Of a stretch of 49,300 bases of DNA, positions 9,461-19,078 are shown in pieces (position 1 is the first letter of the stretch; every line of letters begins with the position of its first letter). Below the pieces are notes generated by a model. The model made no database searches, was not told the origin of the DNA, and saw only the letters and a list, made by a program, of their open reading frames with translations. A program made the translations under genes and the position numbers. The stretch covers positions 1-49,300 of the forward strand of contig JAAVYI010000019.1 of NCBI GenBank assembly GCA_022791055.1, written 5' to 3'. Source of the stretch: Clostridia bacterium (lineage in GTDB: Bacteria > Bacillota > Clostridia > Christensenellales > Pumilibacteraceae).

Positions 9461-12400
9461 ATGAGAAAGAGAGGAAAACTGTTTGCGATTGTCGCGTTTG
9501 CGATGTTGCTTGCGCTAAGCTTCGCGCTTGCCGCGTGCCATCACACGCCCGAACCGCAACCGCAGCCGCAGCCTACCGAGAAAATTCTCGAACTGAGTAG
9601 GTCTTCGGTAGAACTCGATATGTACGAGTCCGTTTTACTCACCGTAGTAACGGAGGGCGAAGGCGCGATCGAGTGGAGTTCGTCGAACAACGCGATCGCC
9701 ACAGTGGAAAACGGTTTGGTCAAGGCGGTTGCCGCGGGCAAGGCTACGGTCACGGCAACGCGCGGCGAATACAGCGGCACGTGTTCGGTCACGGTCGTCA
9801 ATTCGCTTGCCGCGCCGCTGATCGTGCTGTCCGTGCCGTCGATCGTCGAAGATAAAGGCCAAACGGTGGACGTAGACGCGTCGGTCACTTATAAGGGGAA
9901 CGCCGTAAGCGACCATGCGCAGTTTACTTGGTCGTACGCCGAGGGCGCCGACCAAAGCGTGGCAACGTTTACGGCCGACGGCGCACGCGCGCAAATCGTT
10001 CTGAACGAGTACGGAGAAAGCGCGATCGATGTTTCCACCGTAGTCTGGGGGATCCCCGTAACACGCCGGATCGAAATACGCGTATGCAACACTTCCGTCA
10101 CGTTCTCTTCGGAGCTTGACGAAGCGCAAAACGGCTATCTGTTGACGCTCGACACCGTCGCCGACGACGGATACACCTTCGTTTCCGCCGACGCCAAACT
10201 GACCGTTACGGACAACGGCGCACCGGTGGATACAAGTAAAATCGCATGGACGTCGAGCGACGCAAGCGTCGCAACCGCTTCCGGCAATACCGTCACGTCG
10301 GGCGGCAGGGCAGGTACGGCGGTTTTGACGGGTAGCTACAACAACAATTTCGTGCGTATTTTTGTCACGTGCGAGAGCGTGAATGTCACGCTGACCGATA
10401 CTTGGACGCTCGAACTCAAAGGGCAAACAGTCGTCGAATACAAGTTTTCCGAAGTGATGGGCGGCGGCAAAATGCGGGGCGCGCCGCAAGCCGTGGAAAT
10501 TCCCTATACCGAATTCGGTGCGGAAGTTGCGAGCAAGCGCGATATTTTCAAGTCGTACGACGCCGAAACCGACACGCTTACCGTGACGCCGCCGACACGC
10601 GCGGCCAACATGGGTAAGATCGGCAATGTAACGGTGACAACCGATGCGGCCGTTTATACGCTTCCCATGGAAATCTATACGCTGATTATTTCCGACGCCG
10701 ACGAACTCGACAAATTCGGCGAGTACACAAAATATCAGTGGGACGACGCCTACGTTTGGGACGGCTACTTTATCTTGGACGCGGATATTACGTACAACTC
10801 GGCGGAAAACGTTGCAAACATCAACGAAAACACCAGATTCTTCAAGCCGTTTATTTATGCCGATCATTTTAACCGTAGCAAAAGTACGGCATTTTTCGCC
10901 GCCGACGAAAGCGACGATACGAAATCCGACGCATATATGCGCGGATTTGTGGGAATGTTCGACGGCCGAGGACACGTGATCGAAGGCTTGATCGTAGACG
11001 GTAGCACGGCCGAGAAAAACGGAAACGCGGCGAATACTTACTACGGCCACGGCGGATTTATCGGCATGCTCGGCTCGCTGAAAGGCGGCGCGTCGGCAAA
11101 CGGGTGCGGCACGATACAAAACGTTTCGTTCACCAACGTAAAGCACGGCAAATATACGGTAGGCAGCGAAGCGAAAGGCACGACGGGCGGATTCCTGTTC
11201 TCCATGGGCGTACAAGGCATAGTCAAGAATGTTTATGTGCAGGTGGCGGAATTGGCGTCGACTTCCAACGGACTGCTGAATCCTATCGGAGAGATCGTCA
11301 ATCAGACTCTGACCGCAGAGAATTTCGTCGTGTCGATAGAGAAAGATGCGATCGAATGGAAGGGTCATGTTGTTTTGGGGCCTATAAAGTATTGGGGCGA
11401 CAACTACGATCATCTGCGCAACGTTTATGTGGTAAACAAGCAGACCAATTCCGATAATGCAATAGATTTAAGCATCAGTGCGGGTGAAAACAAGATAAAC
11501 AGTCCGGCAACGGTATTTCATTCCGTCGCCGAGTTTGCCGAGTATCTGTCTCAAAATGATCTTACCGTATTAGACGGAGCGAATTGGGACAAAACGTTCT
11601 GGATGGCGGACGAAAACGGCGCGCCCATTCCCAGGAACGGCGGGACGTACACGCTCGAATGCGGCGACACGCTCGACTACGCTATGCCTGGTTGCTCGTA
11701 TGCTTCGTCCGACGCAAGCGTCGCTACCGTCTCGTCCGACGGCATTATCACCGCGGTGACGTCCGGCTCGGTGATCATTACGGCTTCCGCGGGCGGAGCA
11801 ATGGTAGCCAAACTCTTTGTTACCGTTGTCAAGAAACCCGTGGAGCTTGACGGAAAATGGGAGCTCGAGCTCAGCCGTTACTTTACGGTGTCGGACGGTA
11901 AGAAAACGCCGAGCAGACAGTTGTCTCTTTCTGCGTCCGATCTCAATACCGCGCTCGGACTTTCGGGTGACAAGGCAATCGCGTCTACCGACAGCGTACT
12001 CAGTATCAATCTCGTCAAAGGTAACGATACGAAAGAGATCCTGATAAACAAAAACGCAAGCGTGGTCGTTATCGAACCGCCGTACCGTCACAGCGACGGA
12101 ATGGGCGACGGCTTCACCGCCGTGATCGAAACGACGGACAGCGTGTACAAAATCGCTTGCGCGGTTTACACCATGATCATCGATTCCGCCGACGAACTCG
12201 ACGAATTCGGCGAGTACACCAAATATCAGCGGGACTCCGCTTACCAGTGGGACGGCTACTTTGTGTTAGGTAAGGATATCGTATACAACACAGTGGAAAA
12301 TCTTGCGGATAAAGAAGGCAATTGCAAAGTCAACAGCAATACGCGTATGTTTAAGCCGTTTATTTGCAACTATTACAGAAACGGCGACAAAGTGTATTTC

Positions 12401-13150
12401 GATGCCGATCATAAACAAAACATGGCTGCATTATACGTCGGATTTATGGGTATGTTCGACGGCAGAGGTCGCGTGATCGACGGCTTGGTGATCGATAACT
12501 CCGAAAACGAAAACGACGGCGCTAAAACAAACGCTTACTTCGGCGGGTTCATCGGTATGCTCGGCACGCTCGAAAACTTGACAGCCGATTACAGTAAGCG
12601 CGGGACGATACAAAACGTTTCGTTCACGAATGTCGTGCACGGAATCTTTGACGGTAAAGGAACCGCAGGCGGCTTCCTGTTCTCGGCGAATATATATGGG
12701 GTTGTGGAAAACGTTTATATGCACATTCTCCATCTTGCGGGAAACAGTAACGGGTTGTTAAGCCCTGCCGCAAATACCGTTCAGACCGCTAAAATGCACA
12801 ATGTCGTAGTCAATATAGAGGCCAACGGGGACAAAATCAATTACAGTTGGGGAAACAACGCATTGGGTATCCTTGCATCGTGGGATGCGCCCAACGAGCA
12901 CCGTTGCTTGCGTAACGTTTATACCGTAAGGCCGAAACGGGATGGCAATACGTCGATTGCGGGTACCGGAAGTCAAAACTATACGGGTACAGCCGCACCC
13001 ACGCAAGCGTTTGAAAATACGGCCGCGCTCGCAACGTATCTTACCGACAACAACTTGACTGTTTCCGCCGGCAACAAATGGGATATGTCGTTCTGGACGA
13101 CCGACGATTTCGGCGCGCCGATACCCGTTACGGTGAAGGCGGCGGCATAA
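9461..13150 (+). CDS. giant lipoprotein with BIG2 Ig-like modules and a duplicated beta-helix-like unit
   Basis: A 1229-aa lipoprotein (lipobox LAAC, Cys26, then a Pro/Gln-rich linker). A BIG2 Ig-like module occupies about residues 42-115. The rest is two copies of a unit of roughly 490 residues. Each begins with a BIG2-like SSDASVAT motif (about residues 265 and 748), continues through a D(A/S)ADELD.FGEYTKYQ motif (about 410 and 908), MFDGRG.VI.GL and GG.IGMLG, then GTIQNVSFTNV and GGFLFS repeats like GLUG or right-handed beta-helix turns, and ends with a FW..D..GAPIP motif (about 710 and 1215). AAAGGAGGAAG precedes the start. No catalytic motif is visible. It is probably a surface adhesin or glycan-binding protein working with the DUF4838 protein. 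Confidence 0.8.
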   Translation: MRKRGKLFAIVAFAMLLALSFALAACHHTPEPQPQPQPTEKILELSRSSVELDMYESVLLTVVTEGEGAIEWSSSNNAIATVENGLVKAVAAGKATVTATRGEYSGTCSVTVVNSLAAPLIVLSVPSIVEDKGQTVDVDASVTYKGNAVSDHAQFTWSYAEGADQSVATFTADGARAQIVLNEYGESAIDVSTVVWGIPVTRRIEIRVCNTSVTFSSELDEAQNGYLLTLDTVADDGYTFVSADAKLTVTDNGAPVDTSKIAWTSSDASVATASGNTVTSGGRAGTAVLTGSYNNNFVRIFVTCESVNVTLTDTWTLELKGQTVVEYKFSEVMGGGKMRGAPQAVEIPYTEFGAEVASKRDIFKSYDAETDTLTVTPPTRAANMGKIGNVTVTTDAAVYTLPMEIYTLIISDADELDKFGEYTKYQWDDAYVWDGYFILDADITYNSAENVANINENTRFFKPFIYADHFNRSKSTAFFAADESDDTKSDAYMRGFVGMFDGRGHVIEGLIVDGSTAEKNGNAANTYYGHGGFIGMLGSLKGGASANGCGTIQNVSFTNVKHGKYTVGSEAKGTTGGFLFSMGVQGIVKNVYVQVAELASTSNGLLNPIGEIVNQTLTAENFVVSIEKDAIEWKGHVVLGPIKYWGDNYDHLRNVYVVNKQTNSDNAIDLSISAGENKINSPATVFHSVAEFAEYLSQNDLTVLDGANWDKTFWMADENGAPIPRNGGTYTLECGDTLDYAMPGCSYASSDASVATVSSDGIITAVTSGSVIITASAGGAMVAKLFVTVVKKPVELDGKWELELSRYFTVSDGKKTPSRQLSLSASDLNTALGLSGDKAIASTDSVLSINLVKGNDTKEILINKNASVVVIEPPYRHSDGMGDGFTAVIETTDSVYKIACAVYTMIIDSADELDEFGEYTKYQRDSAYQWDGYFVLGKDIVYNTVENLADKEGNCKVNSNTRMFKPFICNYYRNGDKVYFDADHKQNMAALYVGFMGMFDGRGRVIDGLVIDNSENENDGAKTNAYFGGFIGMLGTLENLTADYSKRGTIQNVSFTNVVHGIFDGKGTAGGFLFSANIYGVVENVYMHILHLAGNSNGLLSPAANTVQTAKMHNVVVNIEANGDKINYSWGNNALGILASWDAPNEHRCLRNVYTVRPKRDGNTSIAGTGSQNYTGTAAPTQAFENTAALATYLTDNNLTVSAGNKWDMSFWTTDDFGAPIPVTVKAAA

Positions 13151-13166
13151 AAGGACGCAAAAAAAC

Positions 13167-13895
13167 ATGATACGAGTTGCAAGTTACAATATTTGGGCGG
13201 CGGGTGATTTTCCGTACACCCTGCAAACGGGCAAGGAGCGCAGAGATCCCGCGCCGTTCGCGTGCTTTTTGCAAGACGAGAACGTAGATATTTGTTGCTT
13301 AAACGAAGTGCGCGATTACCGACCTTCGGGCGGGCGGTGTCAAGCCGACGAGATCGCCCGTCTTGCGGGCTTCGGGTATGTGCATTTTACGCACGCGCTC
13401 GAATTGGACGGGTATCGGTACGGCAACGCGCTCGTCAGTCGTTATCCGATACGCGTACTGCGCGAAATACCGCTTGTTTTGCCCGAAACGCAGCGAAGTC
13501 GAACGGAATATTACGAGGACAGAGTGCTTACGGTCGCCGAAATTGCCGCACCGGAAGGCGCGTTGACGGTCGCGTTCTGCCATTTCGGCTTATCGTCGGA
13601 AGATTGGAATTTGGCCGTAAGCGAAATACTGCCCATTGTAAAAAGCGTACGCACACCGTTCATACTTGCGGGCGACTTCAATCTGGAGCCAAACGAAAAG
13701 CCGTATGCCGTGCTTGCGTCGGTATTGTGCGATACGGCGGCGGGGAAAGGGTATTTGACGTTTCCGTCGAACGCCCCCGAAAAGAAAATCGATTATATCT
13801 TCGTCAACGACCGTCTGAGAGTGCTCGATTGCCGCGTGCCGAACGTTATGCATTCCGACCACAGACCTATTATTGCCGACTTGGAAACCAAATAG
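13167..13895 (+). CDS. endonuclease/exonuclease/phosphatase-family protein
   Basis: A 242-aa enzyme without a signal peptide, so cytoplasmic. It has the motifs of the DNase I-like EEP fold in order: ASYNIW at the N-terminus (metal-site Asn), LNEVRD near residue 47 (metal-ligand Glu), CHFGLS near 140 (catalytic His), GDFNLEP near 168 (Asp and Asn), and SDHRPI near the C-terminus (Asp-His pair). The fold covers nucleases, sphingomyelinases, inositol phosphatases and sugar-locus members, so the substrate cannot be assigned. It lies between the giant lipoprotein and the GH127 gene with gaps of 16 and 22 bases, so it is co-transcribed with the glycan genes. A phosphodiester or phosphate substituent on the imported glycan is one possible target (inference). 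Confidence 0.85.
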   Translation: MIRVASYNIWAAGDFPYTLQTGKERRDPAPFACFLQDENVDICCLNEVRDYRPSGGRCQADEIARLAGFGYVHFTHALELDGYRYGNALVSRYPIRVLREIPLVLPETQRSRTEYYEDRVLTVAEIAAPEGALTVAFCHFGLSSEDWNLAVSEILPIVKSVRTPFILAGDFNLEPNEKPYAVLASVLCDTAAGKGYLTFPSNAPEKKIDYIFVNDRLRVLDCRVPNVMHSDHRPIIADLETK

Positions 13896-13917
13896 CTTCG
13901 GCGGAGAACCTATCAAA

Positions 13918-15843
13918 ATGTATCGAAAAATGCAAGCGGAAGATTTGGGCGCCATTATGCCGCGCGGTTGGATCAAAGATTTTTTGGTGACGCAAGCGAA
14001 CGGTTTGACCGGGCGATTGGAACATACGGGTTATCCGTACTCGATCGCTTTTTGGAAAGGTGAAACGCGGGGATCGGAAACGCCGCCGTGGGAAGTGTTC
14101 GAACAGACGGCGTACCGTTTGGACGGTATGTACTGTTGCGGCGTTCTCACCGAACGGGACGATTTGTCGACGCGCGCCGACGAAAGTTTTTCTTACTCTC
14201 TGCGAACGGTTGCCGCCGACGGATTTATCGGAACGGACACACTGCGGGCGACCGATGGGTGGCACCGTTGGCCGCTTGTGGTGTATTTCCGTGCGCTGAT
14301 TGCCAAATACGAATATACGCACGACGATTCGATCGTGCGCGCTCTCGCGGACTTTTATCTGAAAAATACGTACGACTATACGACCAAGCGTGAGTTTTTA
14401 CACATAGAGTGTATGCTGTGGGTATACGAAAAGACGGGAGACAAGCGTCTGCTTGCGCTTGCCGAGCATACGTATGCCGAATATAACCGCAAATGCGCCG
14501 ACGATAACTGCGAAGAGGTCATGCTGTCGGAACGTAAACCGTATGTGCACGGCGTGACGCATGACGAAACGGCGAAAATCGGAGCGATATTGTATATGCA
14601 CACGGGCAATGAACGGTATTTGCGCGCGTCGGCACATGCGTTCCGAAAGCTCGAAAAGCTGTTTATGCTTGCCGACGGAGGGCATTGCAGCAACGAATTT
14701 ATGCTCGGAAACGACAGTTTGCAGAGCCACGAAACATGTACGGTAAGCGACTATACCTGGGCTTTGTACTATTTGCTCATGGCGACGGGCGACGTCAAGT
14801 ATGCGGACAAAATAGAAAAGTGCATTTTCAATGCGGGTATCGGCGCGGTCAAAGAAGATTTTACCGCAGTGCAATATTTTTCATGCCCCAATCAAGTGCT
14901 CGCCACGCAAAATAGCAATCATAACGCCTTTTTCTGCGGCGAAGGGTGGATGGGATTCAATTCCAAACATTATACCGACTGTTGCGTGGGCAACGCAAAT
15001 CGGTTTATGCCCAATTTCGTGCGTCGTCTTTGGATGCGAAATAAAAGCGAGATATATGCGACGCTGTATGCGCCTAATATGTATTCGTTTGCGGTAGACG
15101 ACGCGAACTTGCAAATCGAGGAAAAAACGAATTACCCGTTTGAAGATACGGTTGCGTTTACGGTGCATGCGGATAAGACGGCAAAATTTACGCTTTGTTT
15201 GCGCATACCGCTTTGGGACAGCGGCGCGGTCGTAACGGTGAACGGTAAAGAAGAAAAGATAGAGCAAGCGGGTTTCTTTTACCGTATCGAACGCGATTTT
15301 GCGGACGGCGATGAAATCGTTTTAACGTTAAAGCCGCAAATAAAGACGGAAAAATCTTCGGACGGCGGCGTGTGTTTTACGCGCGGATCACTTGTGTTTA
15401 CATTGGGACTTGCGTATAAAGAGGAAAAAGTGCCCGCGTTCGGCGGCGACGGCACGCTATGCAACTATGATCTTACCACGGACAAGGCGTGGAATTATTG
15501 CATAGACGAAAGCGAATGTATGGAAAAGGAAGTGCGGTTGATGCCGCAAGAAACATGTGCGAAAAATCCGTGGACGCTTACGGGCGCGCCTTTACGCCTT
15601 ACCGTTCCGGCGCATCGTTTGCCAAGTTGGAAACTTTTGCACAAAACCGAAATAACGCAGTGTCGTAATTTATATGAGAAGCTTATGTTCGCACAAACGG
15701 GCGATTTTACGTTCACGCCGCCGTTGCCCGAGAAAATATCCCCAAAGGATGTAGGCGAAAAGGAAACGATTGCGCTCGTTCCTATGGGCGCAGCAAAACT
15801 ACGCGTTACCGTATTTCCCGCATTTGATACGGTAAGCCGATAA
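13918..15843 (+). CDS. GH127-family beta-L-arabinofuranosidase (DUF1680)
   Basis: A 641-aa cytoplasmic protein with an alpha/alpha-barrel followed by beta domains. In GH127 the active site is a Glu-Cys-Cys-Cys zinc cluster with a cysteine nucleophile; here E272-T-C274 (in QSHETCTVSD) and D-C355-C356-V-G-N (in YTDCCVGNANR) supply those residues. The substrate-binding N-terminus (IMPRGWIKDFLVTQANGLTGRL) also fits the family. I start at ATG 13918, behind GGCGGAG, rather than at an upstream in-frame ATG inside the preceding gene. Known members release beta-L-arabinofuranose from plant glycoprotein or pectin side chains; some relatives cut other L-sugars. It is the last gene of locus 1; no clear plus-strand terminator follows directly. 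Confidence 0.88.
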   Translation: MYRKMQAEDLGAIMPRGWIKDFLVTQANGLTGRLEHTGYPYSIAFWKGETRGSETPPWEVFEQTAYRLDGMYCCGVLTERDDLSTRADESFSYSLRTVAADGFIGTDTLRATDGWHRWPLVVYFRALIAKYEYTHDDSIVRALADFYLKNTYDYTTKREFLHIECMLWVYEKTGDKRLLALAEHTYAEYNRKCADDNCEEVMLSERKPYVHGVTHDETAKIGAILYMHTGNERYLRASAHAFRKLEKLFMLADGGHCSNEFMLGNDSLQSHETCTVSDYTWALYYLLMATGDVKYADKIEKCIFNAGIGAVKEDFTAVQYFSCPNQVLATQNSNHNAFFCGEGWMGFNSKHYTDCCVGNANRFMPNFVRRLWMRNKSEIYATLYAPNMYSFAVDDANLQIEEKTNYPFEDTVAFTVHADKTAKFTLCLRIPLWDSGAVVTVNGKEEKIEQAGFFYRIERDFADGDEIVLTLKPQIKTEKSSDGGVCFTRGSLVFTLGLAYKEEKVPAFGGDGTLCNYDLTTDKAWNYCIDESECMEKEVRLMPQETCAKNPWTLTGAPLRLTVPAHRLPSWKLLHKTEITQCRNLYEKLMFAQTGDFTFTPPLPEKISPKDVGEKETIALVPMGAAKLRVTVFPAFDTVSR

Positions 15844-16101
15844 AAACCCTATCCAAACCGACAGTATACTTTCGTTAAAACCCATTCGTACCCCTTTCCG
15901 GCTATCATAACAGTTGAATTATGTCATAACGCCGATCATTTTTTCTGTTCGCATTATTTCCGAGATGATTTGCCTTTCGGCAGCAGCTGAAGCATCACTG
16001 TTCGGGTGTGATTGAACTTTTATTTGATAAGGCAGTAAAAGCAAACTGCAAGCCTGCATTTCCGTTTTGCTATTCAAAAAGCAGTGCGTTTTAGACATAA
16101 G

Positions 16102-16128
16102 AAAAAAGCCCGACATTTCTGTCAGGCT
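16102..16128 (-). terminator. intrinsic terminator, minus strand
   Basis: On the minus strand AGCCTGACA, loop GAAA, TGTCGGGCT form a 9-bp stem followed by TTTTTTC. One pair is G-U on the minus strand but would be C-A on the plus strand, which fixes the direction. No confident gene ends just before it; it may back up the LRR terminators. Confidence 0.7.
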
Positions 16129-16233
16129 TGCAAAACAATATTCAAATTTTAAGCGCCGGTTTTTGGAGTTTGCTTTTACGAGAACCGCGCTGCAACCGAA
16201 GTCCGAAAGGCAAATCAAGGGACAGAACATAAT

Positions 16234-16270
16234 AAAAGACCGATAAGATTGTTAGTCTTATCGGTCTTTT
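16234..16270. terminator. bidirectional terminator hairpin
   Basis: AAAAGACCGATAAGA (16234-16248) and TCTTATCGGTCTTTT (16256-16270) form a perfect 15-bp stem with a 7-base loop. A runs on one side and T runs on the other make it usable from both directions: for plus-strand readthrough from locus 1 and for the LRR gene from the minus side. Confidence 0.85.
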
Positions 16271-16382
16271 CGCTATTTCGTGCAGTTGCCTCTGCTATCT
16301 CGCTTTTGCGCTTTCCGAAAGGTCGGAACGGGCATAATTTTACTGTTGTTTTGAAACTATGCCCGCAACGCCGTTTACGAAA

Positions 16383-16414
16383 ATATAAAAGAACCGCGTA
16401 TCCAAACGCGATTC
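16383..16414 (-). terminator. terminator of the LRR lipoprotein gene
   Basis: On the minus strand GAATCGCGT, loop TTGGAT, ACGCGGTTC form a 9-bp stem with one G-U pair (C-A on the plus strand), followed by TTTTATATTTT. It lies 38 bases past the LRR stop codon. Confidence 0.8.
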
Positions 16415-16451
16415 TTCTTGGCGGAGCGGTGATAACCTAAAACGAATATTA

Positions 16452-18926
16452 TTACCCTATATATCCCCAGAATACAGTGCAATTGCTGATATTCCACGCA
16501 TCTGCCCACAATTCGGGTTTACTAGTAGCACGCACATATATAGTCAGTTTACTACACCCATAAAAAATATGACTACCAGTATTTGTTACTGAAATAGGTA
16601 TAACTATCTGTTCCAACCCCGAGCAACCCGAAAAAGATTCTGCACCAAATGACGCAACGCTTTCTGGAATAACAATTTGTTCCAGTGTTTTGCAGTCAAG
16701 AAACGCTGCCCATGCAATACTTATTACACTACCGTTAGTTGGTATAATACTTTCTTTACAGCCACTGATTAATTCCTTCGTTGCTGTTTCTATTAAACAA
16801 TTTCCTTGCGAATTATATGTGGTATTATTATTATCGACTTCGATTTTTTCAAGTCTCTCACAGCCAGCAAATGGATTACGACCAATGCGATTTACTCTTG
16901 ATGGAATATAGATTTCTTTTAATTGTTTACAATTCTGAAATGCAAACCAGCCAATACTGGTTATTGTATTGGGTAAATTAATGGTTTGTACATTAGTGTA
17001 ATTCTTAAATGCATAATTTGAAATGTAACTACCGCGTGATATATTGATAGTCTTTAAAGAATCTGGCGGAACAGCACCGAATATAGAAGAGAAGTTACTA
17101 CCTATGAAGTTACAATATGGTAATGTAAGGGTATTAAGATTAGAACATCCCGTTAGAGCATACATATCGATTTCGGAAACGCTATCAGGAATAACCATAT
17201 TTTGAAGTAAGCTACAATTTGCGAAAGCCGAACGACCGATTTTAGATAATTGATTAGGTAGTTGAATATTTTGTATACTAGTACATCCATAAAAACACTC
17301 TCTTGCAATCTCTTGCCCAGCTACTATTGTCACTTCTCTTAATGATTGAGGGACGCATGTAACATTCTCATTGTAGTCTTCAGCACCGAAAACATATCCA
17401 AAACATAAATTAGATGTTGCGTTAGCTCCTAAAAACGGTAACGTTATTTTTGATAATTCTGTACAGCCGCTAAAAACACCTATACCAATTGTAGTTATAT
17501 TATTCGGTATTATTATGCTGATAAGACTAGTACAATCTTGAAATGCATAATCGCCTATTGCCGTTATGCTATTGTTGAATTCAATATTTGCTAACTTGGT
17601 ACAACCACTAAAAACACTACTGCCAATGGAAATAACCCCACTTGGAATTGTTATGCAGATAAGACTAGTACAATCTTGAAAACTATAATCTTTAATTGTA
17701 TCTATTTTATCGTTTAGCAATATATTTTTTAAATTAATGCACCCTTGAAACGCCCCTATGCCAATAGTACCTACATTACTTGGTATTAGAACATCTATTA
17801 GGTCTACACAATCCTTAAAGGCATAATTTGCTATTTCCGTTATATATTCAGGTAAAGATGCTTCTGTTATTTCCTTGGATTTAACATTATTTATAATACA
17901 TGTCGTTTTATCTGATGCGAAATCATATTGTTCCAACCTTTCGTCCAGTTTCCACATTGCAACATAATTAATATTATGAGCAGGCATATTAAATGTAAAA
18001 TTTAATGATGTTGTTAATAAAGTTTCTCCGTCATACCACCCCAACCAAGTATACCCAAGAAACTCGTTGTCTATGGCTGAAATTGTGATTTTCGAGTTAA
18101 ATTCTGCTTGGTCGGATATAGAAACAATATCACCGGCATTGGTAAAATTTTTACTCAATGTAATATTGTAACTGTTAATGTTCCACTTAGCTTTCAAAGA
18201 TTTGTTTTGTAAATAAATCCATTTATCGTAATTGTTCAATAATGTATCATTATCGTACCAGCCGTCAAATGTATAGCCTTCTCTTGTAGGGATTTCTAAT
18301 GAATAATATTCATTGTATGTCACAACTAACTCTGATGATGTCAATGGTTCTCCACCATTAACATCAAATGCGACAGTATATTGATTCGCAACCAGTTTTG
18401 CTTTAACTGTTGTATTTCCAATGACCGTATAAGGAAACGTAGCGATAGTACCATTAATTTCCCAATTAGAAAAAGTATACCCATTTACATTTGGTTGTTG
18501 GGGTTCATTGATTTTTTCATTTTCTTCAATATATTGTCTTGTAACATCACTATCATCAATTTCCGTTGTCACTAAATATAACGGGCGACGACGAATTGTT
18601 ACTGTAAACAACTTCACATCATGGTTTTTCTTAACGAGCAAATAAAAAATATTATTACCTACATTTAACTCAACAGTTTTGCTTGGTATCGTTTCAGTGC
18701 AAGCTAAATCTTTACACACATCATATGTTACAGAATCTGACATAGATATTTCATCTATAAATGAAAACTGACTCGTATCATTAGATACTTCACCGTATAC
18801 AGTAGTGTCTGTTACTTGTAAAGTCTTAAATTGGATACCACTATCATTATTATTACCACATGCGGCAAGACCAATCACACATGCTACCGCTATAATCAAC
18901 ATTAAAATAATAGTATGCTTTTTCAC
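16452..18926 (-). CDS. BspA-like leucine-rich-repeat lipoprotein with Listeria-Bacteroides repeats
   Basis: An 824-aa surface lipoprotein (lipobox LAAC, Cys23). After about 110 N-terminal residues come two to three Listeria-Bacteroides (InlB B-type) repeats at about 130-330, with the EGYTFDGWYDN pattern and AKW ends. About 355-800 is a series of LRR_5 (BspA/TpLRR) repeats of about 23 residues with the IGxxAFxxCxxLxxIxIPxxV pattern. Such proteins mediate adhesion or recognition in gut bacteria and in mobile cargo. The start is GTG 18924-18926 behind AAGGAGTT. Base composition is clearly more AT-rich than its neighbours, and codon choice differs (many TTA, ATA, AAT), which indicates recent transfer. 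It has its own promoter and an unusual structured leader (18944-19107). Confidence 0.92.
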   Translation of the reverse strand: MKKHTIILMLIIAVACVIGLAACGNNNDSGIQFKTLQVTDTTVYGEVSNDTSQFSFIDEISMSDSVTYDVCKDLACTETIPSKTVELNVGNNIFYLLVKKNHDVKLFTVTIRRRPLYLVTTEIDDSDVTRQYIEENEKINEPQQPNVNGYTFSNWEINGTIATFPYTVIGNTTVKAKLVANQYTVAFDVNGGEPLTSSELVVTYNEYYSLEIPTREGYTFDGWYDNDTLLNNYDKWIYLQNKSLKAKWNINSYNITLSKNFTNAGDIVSISDQAEFNSKITISAIDNEFLGYTWLGWYDGETLLTTSLNFTFNMPAHNINYVAMWKLDERLEQYDFASDKTTCIINNVKSKEITEASLPEYITEIANYAFKDCVDLIDVLIPSNVGTIGIGAFQGCINLKNILLNDKIDTIKDYSFQDCTSLICITIPSGVISIGSSVFSGCTKLANIEFNNSITAIGDYAFQDCTSLISIIIPNNITTIGIGVFSGCTELSKITLPFLGANATSNLCFGYVFGAEDYNENVTCVPQSLREVTIVAGQEIARECFYGCTSIQNIQLPNQLSKIGRSAFANCSLLQNMVIPDSVSEIDMYALTGCSNLNTLTLPYCNFIGSNFSSIFGAVPPDSLKTINISRGSYISNYAFKNYTNVQTINLPNTITSIGWFAFQNCKQLKEIYIPSRVNRIGRNPFAGCERLEKIEVDNNNTTYNSQGNCLIETATKELISGCKESIIPTNGSVISIAWAAFLDCKTLEQIVIPESVASFGAESFSGCSGLEQIVIPISVTNTGSHIFYGCSKLTIYVRATSKPELWADAWNISNCTVFWGYIG

Positions 18927-18943
18927 TTTTAACTCCTTATGTT

Positions 18944-18972
18944 AAAAAAGTGCGTTCCAATATGGAACGCAC
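18944..18972 (-). terminator. terminator/attenuator in front of the LRR gene
   Basis: A perfect 10-bp stem with a 3-base loop is followed by six T on the minus strand. It is placed between the promoter at 19079-19107 and the LRR start at 18926, so transcription must read through it to express the gene. Confidence 0.8.
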
Positions 18973-19073
18973 TCCAACAGTACACTCCACATTGTGCTAC
19001 ACAATTCCATAAGACGGATAAGAGAGGTACTAATTGGCTATACTACTCCGACTTATGATTTAATTGTGTAGCA
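18944..19073 (-). ncRNA. structured leader or small RNA upstream of the LRR gene
   Basis: Reading the minus strand from a predicted start at about 19073, the RNA begins with TGCTACACAATT, which pairs with AATTGTGTAGCA (12 bp, ending at 18995). Inside come CATAAG/CTTATG (6 bp) and CGGA/TCCG (4 bp), giving a rod of about 22 bp with a 28-base loop. A 22-base linker leads to an intrinsic terminator, GTGCGTTCCA, loop TAT, TGGAACGCAC, then TTTTTT (18972-18944). The LRR ribosome site begins six bases later. The layout is either a discrete RNA of about 130 nt or an attenuator that must be passed to express the LRR gene. I recognise no Rfam family; T-box and common riboswitch signatures are absent. 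Confidence 0.7.
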
Positions 19074-19078
19074 AACTT

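Larger units (their letters stand above)
15844..16451. other. intergenic region with minus-strand terminators
   Basis: This stretch separates plus-strand locus 1 from the convergent minus-strand LRR gene. It holds three hairpin terminators (16102-16128, 16234-16270, 16383-16414), described separately. A 103-codon minus-strand frame (16230-15919) runs across one of them and is not supported. I see no other gene. Confidence 0.7.

Noticed and set aside
15919..16230. 103-codon minus-strand ORF between GH127 and the LRR gene
   Set aside because: It contains a clear minus-strand terminator (16102-16128), has no ribosome site, is compositionally odd and has no recognisable domain.
19015..19050. tRNA-like D-arm on the minus strand
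   Set aside because: TAGTATAGCCAATTAGTA looks like a D-loop, but no anticodon arm, T-arm or acceptor stem can be built.
18995..19073. Integron attC site or T-box leader
   Set aside because: The arms lack the GTTRRRY/RYYYAAC boxes of attC, and the T-box AGGGTGGNACCGCG element is absent.
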